Of a DNA stretch of 64,000 bases, positions 34,734 to 43,690 are shown in pieces (positions within the stretch are counted from its first letter, which is position 1; every line of letters starts with the position of its first letter). Source of the stretch: an uncultured Marivita sp. (GTDB lineage: Bacteria > Pseudomonadota > Alphaproteobacteria > Rhodobacterales > Rhodobacteraceae); NCBI RefSeq assembly GCF_947488135.1, contig NZ_CANKYW010000001.1:248001-312000 (forward strand), written 5' to 3'. A program made the translations under genes and the position numbers. The notes beneath the pieces were generated by a model. It did no database searches. It saw only the letters and a program-made list of their open reading frames with translations, and was not told where the DNA came from.

Positions 34734-34913
34734 ATGATGGAAGTTGTCATCGCTGTCGCGATCATCGGATTGTCCGCCGTAGGACTGGGGCTCGGCCTCA
34801 TGCTGGGTCGAGGACCGGCCCTGACCACTTGCAGTGCCGCTGCGAACCGGCCCGAAGGCCGCTGCGCCGATTGTCCATTGCGCGCGCGCCGCGATGCCGA
34901 GGTGACGGAATGA
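34734..34913 (+). CDS. nqrM: Na+-NQR maturation factor NqrM (DUF539)
   Basis: 59-residue protein: one hydrophobic helix (about residues 4-24, VVIAVAIIGLSAVGLGLGLM) followed by a Cys-containing tail with C33, C44 and C47 (TTCSAAA, GRCADCPLR). This is the shape of NqrM, which helps assemble the iron centre of the NqrD/NqrE pair, and it sits in the expected place after apbE. Two ATGs (34734 and 34737) are possible. The stop overlaps the CBS gene start (ATGA). Confidence 0.85.
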   Translation: MMEVVIAVAIIGLSAVGLGLGLMLGRGPALTTCSAAANRPEGRCADCPLRARRDAEVTE

Positions 34914-35302
34914 GCAAGAAACCCATCGCCACCATCATGCGGACGGAGTTTCCGACCCTGACCGCGGACACGCCGATCCGACGGGCGGCGGCTCAATTGG
35001 TCGACGCCCGCGCTGCTGCGGCCCCTGTGCTGACCGAGGATGGTCGCCTGGCGGGGCTGATCACACAGAAGGACTGTTTCCACTCGGCACTTCACGCCAG
35101 CTACTACCGCGAATGGACGGGCAAAGTGGGCGATCACATGAGCCGTGACGTCGTCACTGCGAATGCACAAGACGACCTTATCAAGGTGGCCGAGATGTTT
35201 CTGACCTATCCGCACCGCGTGTTTCCGGTCTTGGATGGGCGACAGGTGGTGGGCGTCATCCACCGCTCGGACATCCTGACCGAGCTGGTTCGGCTGGGAT
35301 GA
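34910..35302 (+). CDS. Tandem CBS-domain protein in the nqr operon
   Basis: 130-residue stand-alone CBS pair. The first CBS covers about residues 6-58 (IMRTEFPTLTADTPIRRAA ... GRLAGLITQKD), the second about 73-128 (MSRDVVTANAQDDLIKVAEM ... GVIHRSDIL). Such Bateman modules usually bind adenine nucleotides. The gene overlaps nqrM by four bases and is therefore part of the nqr transcript, which suggests an energy-sensing role for the pump, but no effector domain is attached. Family call is safe; role is inferred. Confidence 0.85.
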   Translation: MSKKPIATIMRTEFPTLTADTPIRRAAAQLVDARAAAAPVLTEDGRLAGLITQKDCFHSALHASYYREWTGKVGDHMSRDVVTANAQDDLIKVAEMFLTYPHRVFPVLDGRQVVGVIHRSDILTELVRLG

Positions 35303-35404
35303 ACCCCAGCCTTTTGAGGACGGAATGATCTTGGTCCGTGCGCTTTTCCAATGCCTTTGTTATGCAACGAACAAACGCTTTGCACCGCACCAAGACGAGA
35401 CGCC

Positions 35405-36076
35405 GTGTCCCACAGACGATACGCCATCTACTACGTCCCGCCCTCCGGCGTGTTCGCCCGGTTCGGGGCGGAGTGGTTGGGCTGGGATATCGACACCGGC
35501 AAAACCACATCGCAACCTGACCTGCCGGGGCTTGCACAGATCACCGAACGCCCGCGCCGATACGGCTTTCACGCGACGCTGAAGCCGCCCTTCCGGTTGG
35601 CCGACGGCGCGGATATCCGGCAATTGCGCGACGCAGTGGCCGAGGTGGCGTGCGATGTGGCACCGGCGTCATGCGACGGGTTGGAGCTCTCCCGTCTTGG
35701 TCGCTTCCTTGCTTTGACAGCCGTCGGCGATGCTGCGGCCGTGTCGCAGGTGGCGTCGGACTGTGTGGCAAAGCTTGATGGGTTTCGTGCGGCCTCAACC
35801 GAAGCGGAATTGGCCGCACGCCAGAAATCGCGGTTGAGCGACCGACAACAACGCACTCTCGAACGATGGGGTTATCCCTACGTCATGGAGGATTTCCGCT
35901 TTCACATGACCCTGACCGGACAGCTGCCGAAAGCCGACATCGCATTCTGGACGGAAACACTCCGCGCGCGGATGCCTGATCTGCCGTCCCCGTTTGTCCT
36001 CGACGCGATCACCTTGGTCGGTGAACGTGAGGATGGGCATTTCGAAGTGATCCAACGGTATCCCCTGACGGGCTGA
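35405..36076 (+). CDS. DUF1045 family protein, 2H phosphoesterase fold
   Basis: 223-residue protein of the DUF1045/TIGR03223 group, usually found with phosphonate breakdown genes. Two HxT motifs, HATLKPPF near residue 53 and HMTLTG near residue 168, define the 2H phosphodiesterase superfamily and are both intact. No phn genes are present in the window, so it is either an orphan or serves phosphonate genes elsewhere. The GTG at 35405 is chosen as the start because the family begins with RRYAIYYVP right after it; the ribosome site is weak. Confidence 0.8.
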   Translation: MSHRRYAIYYVPPSGVFARFGAEWLGWDIDTGKTTSQPDLPGLAQITERPRRYGFHATLKPPFRLADGADIRQLRDAVAEVACDVAPASCDGLELSRLGRFLALTAVGDAAAVSQVASDCVAKLDGFRAASTEAELAARQKSRLSDRQQRTLERWGYPYVMEDFRFHMTLTGQLPKADIAFWTETLRARMPDLPSPFVLDAITLVGEREDGHFEVIQRYPLTG

Positions 36077-36246
36077 GAGACCGCTCACAGGATCGGGCGG
36101 AATCCTTGGATCACACTCGCGCCGCGCATCACAGCTGCGTCCCAATAGCGGCTTTCCCATTCCGTTGCGCCAAGATAGCGTGCGCGCATGACAGCAGGTC
36201 GAAACAGATCGGGAAATGCACGCATCACGCGTGCGAACACACGGAC

Positions 36247-37377
36247 ATGACAGGTCGCGACGCAGCCGGATTTTCCCTTCGACCGGGTGAGACATCCGGC
36301 GAGATGCACCTGTCCGGGCCGTTGACCATCTACACCGTGACCGCGGCCCGCACCGAATTGCAGGCGCTCGCGCCGGATGACGTCAGCACACTCGACATCT
36401 CGGCGCTCGATCGGCTCGATACGGCGGGCGCTTGGGCGCTGGTGCAACTGCAAACACGATTTGCAGACGCGGGCCGGGACGTGTCGATCACCGGTGCCAG
36501 CAGCGAGGCCGCCAGCCTGCTCGAAAGCGTTGAACAGGCCATGCCGGAAAAACAGGCCGTGGCCGAAGAACGGCTGACTTTCAAAGCCTGGCTCGACAGG
36601 TTTGGCCGCAAGGTCATGTCGGGCGTCGCTTTCTTGCGGGCCTTGACCGCGTATCTTGGCATGTTCCTGCACCGCCTCGGGCGGGCCATACGCCACCCGA
36701 GCGAATTCCGCCTGACGTCGCTGGTACACCATTGCGAAGAGGTCGGTCTGAAAGCCGTGCCGATCGTGGCGCTCATGGCCTTTCTCATCGGCGTCGTACT
36801 GGCCTTTCAGGGTTCGACCCAGCTGCGCCAGTTCGGTGCCGAGGTTTTCGTGGTGGACCTGATCGCCATCTCCGTCCTGCGCGAGTTGGGCATCCTTCTG
36901 ACGGCGATCATCGTCGCCGGGCGCACCGCCTCGGCGTTCACGGCGGCCATCGGCTCCATGAAGATGCGCGAGGAAATCGACGCCATGCGCACGCTTGGCC
37001 TTGATCCGGCGATGAACCTCTTTGTGCCTCGGATACTGGCGCTGCTCATCATGTTGCCAATCCTCGGGCTGATCGCAAACCTTGCAGGTCTCTTCGGCGG
37101 TGGGCTGATGTCGTGGATCGACCTTGGCATTTCGCCTGCCATGTTCATGACGCGTCTTGTCGAAGGCACATCGGTCGACCACGTCTTTGTCGGGCTCGTC
37201 AAAGCGCCGTTTTTCGCGCTCATCATCGGGGTCGTCGGCTGTCATGCCGGCATGCAGGTCCAAAGCAATGCGGAGTCACTGGGCCGCATGACCTCCAACG
37301 CTGTGGTGACGGCGATCTTTGCCGTGATCGTGGCCGACGCGGTGTTCTCGATCTTCTTCGCGCGGATCGGCATATGA
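36247..37377 (+). CDS. mlaE: MlaE-type lipid ABC transporter permease with N-terminal STAS domain
   Basis: 376-residue protein: residues 1-100 resemble a STAS domain (GEMHLSGPLTIYTVTAA ... STLDISALDRLDTAGAWAL), then a five-to-six-helix MlaE permease with the conserved VHHCEEVGLKAVPIVALMAFLIG, the EQ-loop-like MKMREEIDAMRTLGLDP, and PVLGLIANLAGLFGG-like sequence. The Mla/MCE system moves phospholipids between the two membranes. In E. coli the STAS part is a separate protein (MlaB); here it is fused. The start is at 36247 because upstream frame sequence is not STAS-like. It overlaps mlaF by four bases. Confidence 0.9.
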   Translation: MTGRDAAGFSLRPGETSGEMHLSGPLTIYTVTAARTELQALAPDDVSTLDISALDRLDTAGAWALVQLQTRFADAGRDVSITGASSEAASLLESVEQAMPEKQAVAEERLTFKAWLDRFGRKVMSGVAFLRALTAYLGMFLHRLGRAIRHPSEFRLTSLVHHCEEVGLKAVPIVALMAFLIGVVLAFQGSTQLRQFGAEVFVVDLIAISVLRELGILLTAIIVAGRTASAFTAAIGSMKMREEIDAMRTLGLDPAMNLFVPRILALLIMLPILGLIANLAGLFGGGLMSWIDLGISPAMFMTRLVEGTSVDHVFVGLVKAPFFALIIGVVGCHAGMQVQSNAESLGRMTSNAVVTAIFAVIVADAVFSIFFARIGI

Positions 37378-38171
37378 CCGAGCGGGAGGTGGTCATCAAA
37401 CTGCGCGGCATTCGCAACCAGTTCGGGTCGCAGGTCGTGCATGAGGATCTGGACCTCGACGTCTATCGCGGCGAGATCCTTGGGGTTGTCGGCGGTTCGG
37501 GCACCGGGAAATCGGTGTTGCTGCGCACCATTGCCGGGTTGCAGAGACCGGCGGCGGGCAGCGTCGATGTGCTTGGCACGGATGTTCTCAACGCCGATGA
37601 GGACACCCGACAGGCGTTGGAGAACCGCTGGGGCGTGATGTTTCAGGATGGCGCGCTGTTTTCGTCGCTGACCGTGCGCGAAAACATCGAAGTGCCGATG
37701 CGGGCAATTCCCGGGCTCGACCCTGCGATCCGAAGCAACCTTGCCGATCTGAAAATCTCGATGGTGGGTCTGCAATATCTTGCCGGTGACAAATACCCCT
37801 CCGAGCTTTCGGGCGGCATGCGCAAGCGCGCGGGCCTTGCGCGGGCACTCGCGCTCGATCCGGACATCGTGTTCCTGGACGAACCGACAGCCGGGCTTGA
37901 TCCGATCGGGGCCGCGGCCTTTGATCAGTTGATCCGGGGCTTGAGCCACTCGCTTGGTCTGACTGTGTTTCTGGTCACGCATGATCTCGACACGTTGCAC
38001 GCGACCTGTGATCGCATCGCAGTGCTTGCGGAACGAAAGGTGCTGGTGACTGGCACGATGCAAGATATGCTGGACGTCGATCACCCGTGGGTCCACGAGT
38101 ATTTCCACGGACCGCGCGCGCGGGCTGCGGCTCAGGCCGAACCGCGCGCGTCCGAAAAGAAAGGCGACTGA
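37374..38171 (+). CDS. mlaF: MlaF-type lipid ABC transporter ATP-binding protein
   Basis: 265-residue ATPase. Walker A GGSGTGKS (about residues 40-47), signature LSGGMRKRAGLARAL, Walker B VFLDEPTAGLDP and the H-loop LVTHD are all present. It drives the MlaE permease. The C-terminal tail (EYFHGPRARAAAQAE) is typical of MlaF. The start at 37374 overlaps the mlaE stop and replaces longer frames that run into mlaE. The next gene follows after one base. Confidence 0.94.
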   Translation: MTEREVVIKLRGIRNQFGSQVVHEDLDLDVYRGEILGVVGGSGTGKSVLLRTIAGLQRPAAGSVDVLGTDVLNADEDTRQALENRWGVMFQDGALFSSLTVRENIEVPMRAIPGLDPAIRSNLADLKISMVGLQYLAGDKYPSELSGGMRKRAGLARALALDPDIVFLDEPTAGLDPIGAAAFDQLIRGLSHSLGLTVFLVTHDLDTLHATCDRIAVLAERKVLVTGTMQDMLDVDHPWVHEYFHGPRARAAAQAEPRASEKKGD

Positions 38172-38172
38172 C

Positions 38173-39912
38173 TTGGAGACCAAGGCGAATTTTGTCCTGA
38201 TCGGAGCCTTCACGCTTGCCGGGTTGGTGGGAATCCTCGGGTTTTTCCTGTGGTTTGCCCAAGTCGAACTGGACCGCCAATTCGATTACTACGACATCCG
38301 CTTCTCGTCGGTCGCGGGATTGAGCAATGCCTCGGACGTGCGGTTCAGCGGTTTGCCCGTAGGGCAGGTTGTGGATGTAAGACTATCGCCCAATCAAGAC
38401 GGCACGATCCTCGTCCGGGTCGAGGTCGATGCCGAAACCCCTGTCAGAACCGATAGCGTCGCCACGATCGAGGCGCAGGGCGTCACCGGCGTGTCCTTCG
38501 TCGGGATCGACCCCGGAACACCCTCGGCCGATCTGCTCGAGCCGACCGAGGAAGAGCCCGTCCCCGAGATCACCGCTGGCCGATCCACCCTGCAGAGCCT
38601 GTCCGAAGACGCCCCGCGCCTTTTGGAAGAGGCGTTGACGCTGGTCAACGATATCGGTGAATTGCTGGGCGGTGAAAACCGCGAGCGGATCAACAGCATC
38701 ATCGTCAATGTCGAAACCGCTTCGGCCGATTTTGCCGACACGCTCGAGGGGTTCGCCGGGATCAGCACCACGGTCAACGACTTTGCCGAACAGATCAATT
38801 TGTTCAACGAAACGCTCAACACCTTGACGGGCGACCTGACCGATGTCCTCCGCACTGCGGATACCACTCTGGTGTCGATCGGTGAACTGTCCGAGCAGGG
38901 CAAGGGCGTGCTGGCCGCAGGCTCCGACACGCTGGCCAGCGCGCAATCGGCCATCACCCGCACCGAGGAATACGTGGCATCGGACCTCAGCCAGACCACG
39001 GAAGAGCTGCGTGCGACCGCGACGGCGCTGCAACAGGAAATCACCGCGCTCTCCGCCGATGCGCGCGCGCTTATGGCGACGCTCAACACAACGGGCGAAA
39101 CCGCCACCGCGCGGCTGCAAGAGGCGCAAGCGACGCTGACAGCCACCGATGCCCTGATCGCACGGTTGGACGGGGCCGCCGCCATCGTCGGTGAGACGGC
39201 AGGAAATATCGACACCCTGGTCCGCGAAGAGGGTACGCCCCTGCTGGCCGAGACCCGCGCGATGGTAGCGGACGCGGACCGCGCCATTGCTTCGGTTGCG
39301 ACCATCGCGAACGAAGACCTGCCCGTCATCATCGAGGACATCCGCCAGACCGCCGAGACCTTCCGCACCGTGGCGACCGAAGTTGGCGATAACCTCACGG
39401 CGTCCAGCGCGTCGGCCGAAGCCGTTCTGGAAACCGCCCGCGTCACACTCGAGGACGCGCGTGTATCCTTTGCCAACGCCAACGAAACCCTGTCGGCGAT
39501 AAACGGCGCTTTGGAAACCGGCGACCGGGCGCTGGGCGCTGCGGAACGCGCCTTCACCGGCGCGGACCGGGTCATCAACGAAGACCTGTCGGGCATCATT
39601 GCGGGGCTGGAGCAATCGCTCGAAAGCCTGAACGGCGCCATCGGGCAGGTGTCCGACGAAATACCGGGCATGTCGGCGGATCTGCGCGCGGCCAGCCAAT
39701 CGGCGTCCGCCACCTTTGCCGAATTGCGCCGCCTGACCGATGCGTCCTCTCCGTCGATTCAGGAATTCACGACAACAGCGTTGCCGCTTTATTCCCGATT
39801 GGCGCAGGAAACGCGCGCCTTGATTGCAAATCTGGATCGTTTGACCGATCAGATACAGCGTGACCCAGCGCGGTTCTTCCTCGACCGCGAAACGCCGGAG
39901 TTCAGACGATGA
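38173..39912 (+). CDS. mlaD: MlaD-type MCE protein with long coiled-coil C-terminus
   Basis: 579-residue protein. One N-terminal transmembrane helix (about 7-27), one MCE domain (about 38-115, with FSSVAGLSNASDVRFSGLPVG), then more than 400 residues of Ala-, Thr-, Glu- and Asp-rich heptad-like sequence that should form long helices or a coiled coil reaching across the periplasm. E. coli MlaD is only 183 residues; longer forms occur in alphaproteobacteria and in Pqi/Yeb-like tunnels. The start appears to be TTG at 38173, which gives the standard METKANFVLIGAF beginning, with AAAGG upstream; no suitable ATG is near. It overlaps the lipoprotein gene by four bases. Confidence 0.88.
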   Translation: METKANFVLIGAFTLAGLVGILGFFLWFAQVELDRQFDYYDIRFSSVAGLSNASDVRFSGLPVGQVVDVRLSPNQDGTILVRVEVDAETPVRTDSVATIEAQGVTGVSFVGIDPGTPSADLLEPTEEEPVPEITAGRSTLQSLSEDAPRLLEEALTLVNDIGELLGGENRERINSIIVNVETASADFADTLEGFAGISTTVNDFAEQINLFNETLNTLTGDLTDVLRTADTTLVSIGELSEQGKGVLAAGSDTLASAQSAITRTEEYVASDLSQTTEELRATATALQQEITALSADARALMATLNTTGETATARLQEAQATLTATDALIARLDGAAAIVGETAGNIDTLVREEGTPLLAETRAMVADADRAIASVATIANEDLPVIIEDIRQTAETFRTVATEVGDNLTASSASAEAVLETARVTLEDARVSFANANETLSAINGALETGDRALGAAERAFTGADRVINEDLSGIIAGLEQSLESLNGAIGQVSDEIPGMSADLRAASQSASATFAELRRLTDASSPSIQEFTTTALPLYSRLAQETRALIANLDRLTDQIQRDPARFFLDRETPEFRR

Positions 39913-40535
39913 AAATGCTCACCCTGCTGCGCAAAGCGATTGCCTTGGCTGCCCTGACGGCCCTGTCGGGATGCGCCGCCATTTCCGCCGTGAGCGACGC
40001 CGCAACGCCTTTGGACGTCTACGAATTGCGCGCGCCCGATACGATCACCGCGACACGCGGGGCACCGGCACCAAGCGATGTCATTATCGAGCTGCCAACC
40101 ACCAGCGGCGCCTTGTCCACCGACCGCATCATGATCCGCCCGAACGCGTTGCAGGCGCAATACCTACCAGATGTACGGTGGAGCGATCCAACGCCGGTGA
40201 TGGTTCAAACGCTGATGCTGCGGTCCATCGAAGCGACGGGGGCCGTGCGCTATGTGGGCCGCGAGCCGCTCGGGGTCAGCGGCGACTATGCCATTGTGAC
40301 CGAAGTCATCGATTTTCAGGCGCAGGTGACGCCGGACGGGGAAAGCGCCGTGGCGAATATCACGCTTCTGGTGCGGATGGTGCGCGAACGCGACGCACGC
40401 ATCGTGGCCAGTCGCCGGTTCACCGCCAGCATGCCTGCCACCTCTACGGAAACCAATGCCGTGATCGACGCCTTCAGCGGGGCGTCGGATCAGGTCTTTG
40501 CCGAATTCGCCGCGTGGGTGCAGAGCGCGATCTAG
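39909..40535 (+). CDS. ABC-type transport auxiliary lipoprotein (PqiC/DUF330-like)
   Basis: 208-residue lipoprotein with a signal peptide ending in the lipobox LSGC (Cys at residue 22). The mature part matches the ABC_trans_aux fold (LDVYELRAP ... IELPTTSGALSTDRIMIRPNALQAQYLPDVRWSDPTP pattern), the family of outer-membrane lipoproteins that end MCE transport systems such as PqiC. It closes the mlaEFD operon and probably anchors the MlaD tunnel at the outer membrane; this role is inferred. It converges with gdhA. Confidence 0.85.
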   Translation: MKMLTLLRKAIALAALTALSGCAAISAVSDAATPLDVYELRAPDTITATRGAPAPSDVIIELPTTSGALSTDRIMIRPNALQAQYLPDVRWSDPTPVMVQTLMLRSIEATGAVRYVGREPLGVSGDYAIVTEVIDFQAQVTPDGESAVANITLLVRMVRERDARIVASRRFTASMPATSTETNAVIDAFSGASDQVFAEFAAWVQSAI

Positions 40536-40560
40536 GGCTCCTCTCTGGTCACGCCGATTG

Positions 40561-41907
40561 TCACGCGATTCCGGCTGCGCACATCGCATCGGCCACCTTC
40601 TTGAAGCCCGCGACATTGGCCCCCGTCGTGTAGTCGACACCGTCTCCGGTCTTGCCCGCCTCCGCGCAGTTGTCGTGGATGTCCTGCATGATGTCCTTCA
40701 GCGCCTCGGCCAGATCATCGCGGGACTGGCTGCGGCGCTGGCGGTTCTGGCTGATCTCCAGCCCGGACACCGCAACGCCACCAGCATTGGCGGCCTTGCC
40801 GGGCGCAAACAGCACCCCGGCCTCGCGAAACGCATCCTTCGCCTCGGTCGTCGTCGGCATGTTGGCGCCTTCGACGATCACCTTGCATCCGTTGTCGATC
40901 AGCGCCTTGGCGCCATCCTCACCAAGTTCGTTCTGCGTGGCACAGGGCAGGGCAGCATCGCAGGCAACATCCCAAGGCGTCTTATCGGCATGCCATGTGG
41001 CGTCGAATTCGTCGGCATAGGCCTCAAGGCTCGCACCCGGTTTCGACTTGTGATCGCGCACCCAGTCGATCTTGTCCTGCGTCAGCCCATTCTTGTCGTG
41101 GATGAACCCCTTGCTGTCCGACAGCGTCACGACCTTGCCGCCGTTGCAGACAGCCAGCTCAGCCGCGAATGTCGCCACATTTCCGGCGCCCGAAATGACA
41201 ATGGTCTTGCCGTCGATCTGATCGTTATGCTCGGCCAGCATGTGACAGAGAAATTGCACGACACCATAGCCTGTGGCCTCGGTCCGCATCTCGCTGCCGC
41301 CAAAGGCCAGCCCTTTGCCGGTCAGCACCCCAGCGAACCTGTTGGTGATGCGACGGTACTCGCCGAACATCCATCCGATCTCGCGCGTGCCGACATTGAT
41401 GTCTCCGGCGGGGATGTCGATATCCGGGCCGATATGGCGGTGAAGCTCCTGCATGAAGGACTGGCAAAAGCGCATGATCTCGTCGTCGGAGCGCCCTGAC
41501 GGATCGAAATCCGCGCCGCCCTTGCCGCCGCCCATCGGCAGGCCGGTCAGCGCGTTCTTGAACGTCTGTTCGAAGCCAAGGAATTTCAGGATCGACTGGT
41601 TCACCGACGGGTGAAAGCGCAGCCCGCCCTTGTAGGGTCCGATGGCCGAATTGAATTGCACGCGGTAGCCGCGGTTGACGTGGGCGACATTGTCATCGTC
41701 GCGCCATTCGACGCGGAACGACACGATGCGGTCGGGTTCGGTCAACCGTTCAAGGATCGCCGCATCGCGGTAGGCCGGTGTTTCGTTGACGACCGGGATC
41801 AGGTCGGGGATCACCTCGTTCACCGCCTGGTGAAAGGCATTCTCGCCCGGGGTGCGGTCCTTGAGGGTGGAAAGAAAACCGTCGAGGTCGATCTTGCTGC
41901 TGCTCAT
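40561..41907 (-). CDS. gdhA: NADP-type glutamate dehydrogenase
   Basis: 448-residue hexameric-type enzyme that makes glutamate from 2-oxoglutarate and ammonia. The substrate domain has GPYKGGLRFHPSVNQSILKFLGFEQ-like sequence with the catalytic Lys, GGGKGGADFDP, and ELHRHIGPDIDIPAGD; the Rossmann motif is VISGAGNVATFAAEL. Length and sequence match the small bacterial GDH class that mostly uses NADPH, but cofactor choice is not proved. It lies 19 bases after the upstream ThDP enzyme gene, so the two may be co-transcribed, an unusual pairing. Confidence 0.96.
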   Translation of the reverse strand: MSSSKIDLDGFLSTLKDRTPGENAFHQAVNEVIPDLIPVVNETPAYRDAAILERLTEPDRIVSFRVEWRDDDNVAHVNRGYRVQFNSAIGPYKGGLRFHPSVNQSILKFLGFEQTFKNALTGLPMGGGKGGADFDPSGRSDDEIMRFCQSFMQELHRHIGPDIDIPAGDINVGTREIGWMFGEYRRITNRFAGVLTGKGLAFGGSEMRTEATGYGVVQFLCHMLAEHNDQIDGKTIVISGAGNVATFAAELAVCNGGKVVTLSDSKGFIHDKNGLTQDKIDWVRDHKSKPGASLEAYADEFDATWHADKTPWDVACDAALPCATQNELGEDGAKALIDNGCKVIVEGANMPTTTEAKDAFREAGVLFAPGKAANAGGVAVSGLEISQNRQRRSQSRDDLAEALKDIMQDIHDNCAEAGKTGDGVDYTTGANVAGFKKVADAMCAAGIA

Positions 41908-41926
41908 GAAGCCTGTCCTTTTTTGA

Positions 41927-43576
41927 TTAGAGGCTGACCGTCAACTCTCCCAAGCGTTCCGTCAGCTTCATGTTTTCGCGGTAATCCACCGGCATCACCA
42001 CAAGTGACGGTCCAGCGGTATCGAGAGCAACGGTCAGATGGGTTCGCAGGTCTTCGGCACGGGTGCAGGTGCTACCGTGCCAGCCAAAGCTCTTGGCCAG
42101 ATCCATCCAGTTCGGATTGCCGAAGGACAGATCGGTGTGACTGCCGAACTCCTGCTCCTGCTTCCAGGCGATCAGACCGTAGGCCTTGTCCTCCCAGACC
42201 AGCATCGTGATGTCGGAATTGAGCCGCCGCGCGGTTTCCATTTCCTGCACGTTCATCAAGAAATCCGCGTCACCCACCAGCCCAAGCACCTTGCGCCCCG
42301 GGCAACTAATTGCGGCACTGATGGCACCGGGCAGCGGCATCCCCATAGAGCAAAACCCGTTCGAGATGATGCACGTCCCCGGCTCGTGGCATTGGTACTG
42401 GCGCGCGACCCACATCTTGTGCGCGCCTACGCCACACAGCAGAATATCGTTAGGGCCAAGGCAGGCGCGGACATCGGCAATCGCTTTCTGCGGCGTGATC
42501 GGGCCTTCGCCGGTTTCGTCGGCATGCATGGCGAACTCGGCCTGCATCTTGTCGCGCAGCGCCACTTGGGCCGAGACATCGTAGTCAAGCTGCGCGACCT
42601 TGGCGCGATCCTCCAGAGCAGAGATCGCCGCCGCGAGGTCCCCGACGATCTCCACCTCCGGAATGTAGGTGTTGTCCACTTCGGCGGGCAGGAAGTCGAT
42701 ATGCACGATCTTGGTGTCGCCCTTGGGATTCCAGCTGCTCGGCGGGTATTCGACCATATCGTAGCCCATTGTGATGATGAGATCGGCATCCTCGACCATA
42801 GGCATCGGGAAATCGCGCTGTCCCATCCCAATGGTGAACAGGCATCGCGGATCGTCCAGATCCAGCGCGCCTTTCGCCATGAAGGTCATCAGCGCCCCGA
42901 TGCCCGTGGTGTCGCAAAACGCCCGAAGCGCGGCACTGGCACGGGTGCGGATGGTGCCGTTGCCCGCGATGATCAGCGGCCGCTTGGCCGCCGCGATCAA
43001 GTCCCATGCCTGATCCAGCGCCTTGCTGTCCGGTGCCGATCGGCGCACCGGCACGACCTTGAGAGGTTTGGCGTCGGTCTCCGTCGCGGCCACGTCCTCG
43101 GCCAGTTCGATATGTACCGCGCCGGGCTTTTCCGCCTCGGCCAGCTTGACCGCCTTGCGCACGATTTCCGGAATGGCATCGGGGGACAGGATCGCCTGCG
43201 ACCACTTCGTGACCGATTTGAACATGCCGACCACGTCCATCACCTGATGGCTTTCCTTGTGCTGCCGTGTGGTCGCGGCCTGACCCGTGATCACGAGCAG
43301 CGGCGCGCGGTCCATGTTCCCGTCAGCGACCCCGGTCATCAGGTTCGTGGCCCCCGGCCCAAGCGTGCCAAGGCACACGCCGACCGATCCGGTCAGACGG
43401 CCATGCACGGCCGCCATGAATGCCGCCCCCTGTTCATGGCGACACAGGACGAACTCGATCGACGAGTTTTGCAGCGACATCAGCATGTCGGCGTTTTCTT
43501 CGCCCGGCACGCCGAAGATGCGTTTGACGCCTTCCGCTTCGAGGCATCGCACAAACAGGTCGCTGGCTTTGGTCAC
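41927..43576 (-). CDS. Acetolactate synthase-like ThDP enzyme (catabolic AlsS/IlvB type)
   Basis: 549-residue thiamin diphosphate enzyme. The N-terminal PYR domain has GVPGEENADML with the catalytic Glu and RHEQGAAFMAAVHGRLTG; the central domain follows; the C-terminal PP domain has GDADFLMNVQEMETARRLNSD, the Mg/ThDP motif (GDx...N). It is most like acetolactate synthases that condense two pyruvates and act without a regulatory subunit; no ilvN is near, which speaks for the catabolic AlsS type. Pyruvate oxidase or glyoxylate carboligase are less likely alternatives. It shares a direction and probably a transcript with gdhA. Confidence 0.8.
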   Translation of the reverse strand: MTKASDLFVRCLEAEGVKRIFGVPGEENADMLMSLQNSSIEFVLCRHEQGAAFMAAVHGRLTGSVGVCLGTLGPGATNLMTGVADGNMDRAPLLVITGQAATTRQHKESHQVMDVVGMFKSVTKWSQAILSPDAIPEIVRKAVKLAEAEKPGAVHIELAEDVAATETDAKPLKVVPVRRSAPDSKALDQAWDLIAAAKRPLIIAGNGTIRTRASAALRAFCDTTGIGALMTFMAKGALDLDDPRCLFTIGMGQRDFPMPMVEDADLIITMGYDMVEYPPSSWNPKGDTKIVHIDFLPAEVDNTYIPEVEIVGDLAAAISALEDRAKVAQLDYDVSAQVALRDKMQAEFAMHADETGEGPITPQKAIADVRACLGPNDILLCGVGAHKMWVARQYQCHEPGTCIISNGFCSMGMPLPGAISAAISCPGRKVLGLVGDADFLMNVQEMETARRLNSDITMLVWEDKAYGLIAWKQEQEFGSHTDLSFGNPNWMDLAKSFGWHGSTCTRAEDLRTHLTVALDTAGPSLVVMPVDYRENMKLTERLGELTVSL

Positions 43577-43690
43577 GTTGGTCTCTTCCTTGTATGGGCT
43601 CTGCTCGTAGATAGGCTTGCGCCCTCGGATGGCGAGCGGAAGAGGAACCCCGGTAGGGGTGATACGTTCCCGTGGCCTTTCGGACCGGCG

